Assembly: GCA_937894355.1 (NCBI GenBank)
Contig: CALCRD010000101.1
Coordinates: 1 to 6,635 of the forward strand
DNA from: an uncultured Bacillus sp.
GTDB lineage: Bacteria > Bacillota > Bacilli > Bacillales > Cytobacillaceae
Direction of reading: 5' to 3'
DNA: 6,635 nt
The translations under genes were made by a program, and so were the position numbers. Positions 6,127 to 6,635 of the stretch are shown one piece after another. How positions within the stretch are numbered: position 1 is the first letter of the stretch; each line of letters begins with the position of its first letter. Under the pieces are notes generated by a model. It ran no database searches. It was not told the DNA's origin and saw only the letters and a list, made by a program, of their open reading frames with translations.

Positions 6127-6635
6127 CTATTGGCCATCCCCTTTATTTACAAATGCACCTCTTTGACTCGCTCTTCTTGCCAAGCATTCCCAACATACAC
6201 TTTGAGGAAAAAAAGGAAGACTTATATTGACTTTCGAGCCATTTAAAAATAAATGTTGCCCAGCCTTCACCTCAAACTTTCCAGCAGTAGTTGGCAATAC
6301 CCCTGCACTGCTAATCTCAATTTGACTACCGCCAGCTGTCAGTACTATTTTCTTACTGGCTTTAATTTCAACGGTATCTTCCGTAGAAATAATTTGAATA
6401 CCCTTTCGTGCAATCAGATCTGCCCCATCACCTTGAGCTTGGATTTCAACTTTGCCTTTGCCTGCATAAGCACGTAATCCCTCTTGTGCTGCAAATAGAC
6501 TGATCTTGCTTTGCGCATGGGCAATTAAGGATTTTTGACTGCTAAGGTTGATGCTATCGCCTGCACTTTGGCTGATCTGTCCATCTGCTGAAAGATGAAT
6601 ATCTTCCTGACTACTCACAGCAATTGAGTTCGGTG
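6127..6635 (-). CDS. vgrG: VgrG T6SS spike protein, C-terminal part (5' end outside the window)
   Basis: Only the last 168 codons are present; the frame is open to the right edge and the apparent GTG start at 6618 is internal. VgrG forms the trimeric tip of the T6SS tube. The visible part is the DUF2345 region, a beta-helix made of short alternating hydrophobic/polar strands (HLSADGQ, SINLSSQ, KVEIQAQG, TVEIKASKK), with the typical KKIVLTAGGSQIEISSAGV stretch and then GKFEVKAGQHLFLNGS. The tail contains the Cys pair SVCWECL and ends soon after in NKGDGQ, so there is no large toxin domain fused to the C-terminus: the cargo must be carried non-covalently, which agrees with the adaptor gene that follows immediately. 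The gp27/gp5 parts and any promoter lie outside the window. No PAAR gene is present here. Confidence 0.92.
   Translation of the reverse strand, partial: PNSIAVSSQEDIHLSADGQISQSAGDSINLSSQKSLIAHAQSKISLFAAQEGLRAYAGKGKVEIQAQGDGADLIARKGIQIISTEDTVEIKASKKIVLTAGGSQIEISSAGVLPTTAGKFEVKAGQHLFLNGSKVNISLPFFPQSVCWECLARRASQRGAFVNKGDGQ

Noticed and set aside
6253..6477. Plus-strand frame of 74 codons inside vgrG
   Set aside because: Antisense shadow of the DUF2345 coding region.
1..6635. CRISPR arrays, tRNA or rRNA genes, insertion sequences
   Set aside because: No spaced direct repeats, no cloverleaf or rRNA-like sequence, and no transposase frame or terminal inverted repeats were seen.

Overview
The window looks like a piece of an Acinetobacter chromosome, or that of a close moraxellacean. 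This is inferred from the low GC content, the bacterial-type Fpr that ends in GDYVIERAFVEK, the Acinetobacter-like VgrG C-terminus, and the AT-rich lipoprotein genes with compact intergenic hairpins. Genus is an inference from gene style, not from a marker gene.

Left part (1-2898). A 246-bp AT-rich non-coding stretch leads into a 337-residue putative lipoprotein of unknown function (247-1260, +) with an in-frame GGTTCA hexamer array coding a Gly-Ser linker. A few codons at the extreme left edge (1-37, -) may be the start of a divergent gene. The lipoprotein gene converges on trmO (1300-2013, -), a tRNA A37 N6-methyltransferase, and the two share a bidirectional terminator. trmO is divergent from fpr (2119-2898, +), a flavin ferredoxin/flavodoxin-NADP+ reductase. 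The space between them holds a perfect 7-bp inverted repeat that overlaps a plausible fpr promoter. trmO and fpr are housekeeping genes.

Right part (2970-6635, all on the - strand, read right to left). This is a type VI secretion (T6SS) cargo module: the C-terminus of a VgrG spike (DUF2345 beta-helix, 5' end outside the window), a DUF4123 effector adaptor that starts directly on the VgrG stop codon, a small lipoprotein that is the likely periplasmic immunity protein, and a 572-residue DUF2235 (Tle1-type) phospholipase effector with a GFSRG nucleophile motif. The effector is last and converges on fpr across a second bidirectional terminator.

Inferred working: VgrG carries the lipase on the spike tip through the DUF4123 adaptor into the periplasm of a neighbouring Gram-negative cell, where it hydrolyses phospholipids. 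The lipoprotein protects the producer from its own and its sisters' enzyme. The type of system is known. What is less usual is the gene order (immunity before effector), the 82-bp hairpin-rich gap before the immunity gene, and the divergent immunity sequence.
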